This document shows positions 63,146 to 64,000 of a stretch of 64,000 bases of DNA, piece by piece (the stretch's first letter is position 1; the number at the start of each line of letters is the position of its first letter). Both the position numbers and the translations under genes were made by a program. The notes below the pieces were generated by a model. The model did no database searches, was not told where the DNA came from, and saw only the letters and a program-made list of their open reading frames with translations. The DNA is from Sphingobacteriia bacterium (GTDB lineage: Bacteria > Bacteroidota > Bacteroidia > Chitinophagales > Chitinophagaceae): contig RDZY01000009.1 in NCBI GenBank assembly GCA_004294135.1, positions 62,001 to 126,000 on the forward strand, in the 5' to 3' direction.

Positions 63146-64000
63146 TCGGCTAAAACGGGTCTGGATACACTTACTTGTTCCTGAATCCATTCATAGGTCT
63201 TTGTTAAACCTTCAGCCAAGGGACGGCTGGGAGCCCATCCTAATGCTTGTTTAATTAATTTATTGTCAGAATTGCGACCTCTCACACCCGTATAACTAAC
63301 GGGAATATTATTGATAGACAAGGGTTTATTGGCAATCTTCATTACCATCGCAGCCAATTGATTCAATGAAACCATTTCTTCGGAACCAATATTAACGGGG
63401 CCAATAAAATTCGATTCCATCAATCGCTCAACGGCTTCAAGGCATTCATCAATATAAAGAAAAGAGCGGGTTTGCAAACCATCACCCCATACATCAATAA
63501 ACCCATTTTCAGCAGCTTCGGCCACTTTTCTACAAATAGCAGCAGGGGCTTTTTCCTTGCCACCTACCCAAGTACCTTCGGGACCAAATACATTGTGAAA
63601 ACGAGCAATACGTATATCGAGACCATAATTTTTATTGAAAGCCAAGTAAAGTCGCTCACTGAATAATTTCTCCCAGCCATATTCACTATCAGGAGCCGCA
63701 GGGTAAGCAGAAGATTCAGCGCATTTTGGATTGGCAGGATCCATCTGGTTGTATTCGGGATAAATACAGGCCGAGGACGAATAAAATATTTTTTTAACCC
63801 CCATTTTATTAGCCTCACGAATAATATTCAAATTTATGGAAGCTGAATTGTGCATTAGATTGGCGTCGTTATCACCAGTAAAAATATACCCTGCACCACC
63901 CATATCAGAAGCCAATTGGTACACTTCATCAAAAGGCATATCCAAAATCTGTCGAACGAATTCCTGATCTGTGAGATCGCCAAGAATGAACTCATCGGCG
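63142..64000 (-). CDS. NAD-dependent epimerase/dehydratase, 5' end outside window
   Basis: The reading frame continues past the track's start (63945) to the window edge ('ADEFILGDLTDQEF' can be read), so the N-terminal Rossmann motif is missing. The visible part is an extended SDR: 'VYQLASDMGGAGYI', 'SSSACIYPEYNQ', Y-GWE-K active pair ('SEYGWEKLFSERL'), 'RFHNVFGPEGTWVGGKEKAP' and 'YIDECLEAVERLM'. The sequence around the active site recalls GDP-mannose 3,5-epimerase-like enzymes. It supplies an NDP-sugar to the polysaccharide and is coupled by ATGA to the HAD-UbiA gene. Confidence 0.85.
   Translation of the reverse strand, partial: ADEFILGDLTDQEFVRQILDMPFDEVYQLASDMGGAGYIFTGDNDANLMHNSASINLNIIREANKMGVKKIFYSSSACIYPEYNQMDPANPKCAESSAYPAAPDSEYGWEKLFSERLYLAFNKNYGLDIRIARFHNVFGPEGTWVGGKEKAPAAICRKVAEAAENGFIDVWGDGLQTRSFLYIDECLEAVERLMESNFIGPVNIGSEEMVSLNQLAAMVMKIANKPLSINNIPVSYTGVRGRNSDNKLIKQALGWAPSRPLAEGLTKTYEWIQEQVSVSRPVLAE

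Overview
This window is ordinary chromosome of a Bacteroidota bacterium, most likely of the Chitinophagales/Chitinophagaceae (inference). The evidence is the gene content: a compact dcw cluster without murF, a long MraY, a GTG-started FtsL-like gene, atpDC apart from the other ATP synthase genes, a DUF4292 lipoprotein gene and a MshEN-GT2 synthase. The promoters also fit, with TAnnTTTG -7 elements and few Shine-Dalgarno sites. I see no rRNA, tRNA, IS element, prophage or CRISPR array. No stretch longer than about 210 bp lacks a gene.

Layout. (1) 1-5403: a minus-strand exopolysaccharide operon (histidine kinase, BcsB-like protein, MshEN-GT2 glycosyltransferase cut by the window edge) facing a secreted GH5 glycanase. 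(2) 5412-8085: an ABC-2 exporter and a TIGR01777 epimerase-like protein. (3) 8174-24252: the division and cell-wall cluster in the order mraZ-rsmH-ftsL-ftsI-murE-mraY-murD-ftsW-murG-murC-ftsQ-ftsA-ftsZ, ending in a clear intrinsic terminator. It starts downstream of four 10-bp-phased GTG boxes (MraZ operator) and two consensus DnaA boxes. (4) 24459-25697: queA, divergent. (5) 25769-41940: two metal/drug efflux operons. One runs small His-rich proteins, CusB-, CusA- and CusC-like proteins, ChrA, exported Fe/Mn SOD. The other runs a small acidic exported protein, AcrA-like, AcrB-like, a CBS-domain (CNNM/HlyC) membrane protein, NodT-like OMF. (6) 42047-52133: an orphan histidine kinase, YqgE, atpDC, an AI-2E family protein, and a dut-DUF4292-envC-like-glpK-glpF run. 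(7) 52206-64000: a surface-polysaccharide locus with a methyltransferase, a polyprenyl glycosylphosphotransferase, a Wzi-like barrel, a StrG-like oxygenase and a DUF707 protein. A HigBA module with an obvious operator follows. The locus then continues on the minus strand as a translationally coupled set: sugar epimerase (cut by the window edge), HAD-UbiA fusion, DprE1-DprE2 fusion, GT-C transferase.

The most interesting systems are three. The last four genes look like a condensed decaprenyl-phospho-arabinose type pathway, so far best known from mycobacteria, in a Bacteroidota polysaccharide locus. A degenerate heptanucleotide repeat family (consensus about RGANNGT) occurs at five places at or inside gene boundaries, once in the signal-peptide codons of the Wzi-like gene, where a change in copy number would shift frame. 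The MshEN-GT2/BcsB/GH5 set suggests a beta-glucan-like exopolysaccharide machine outside the canonical bcs operon.
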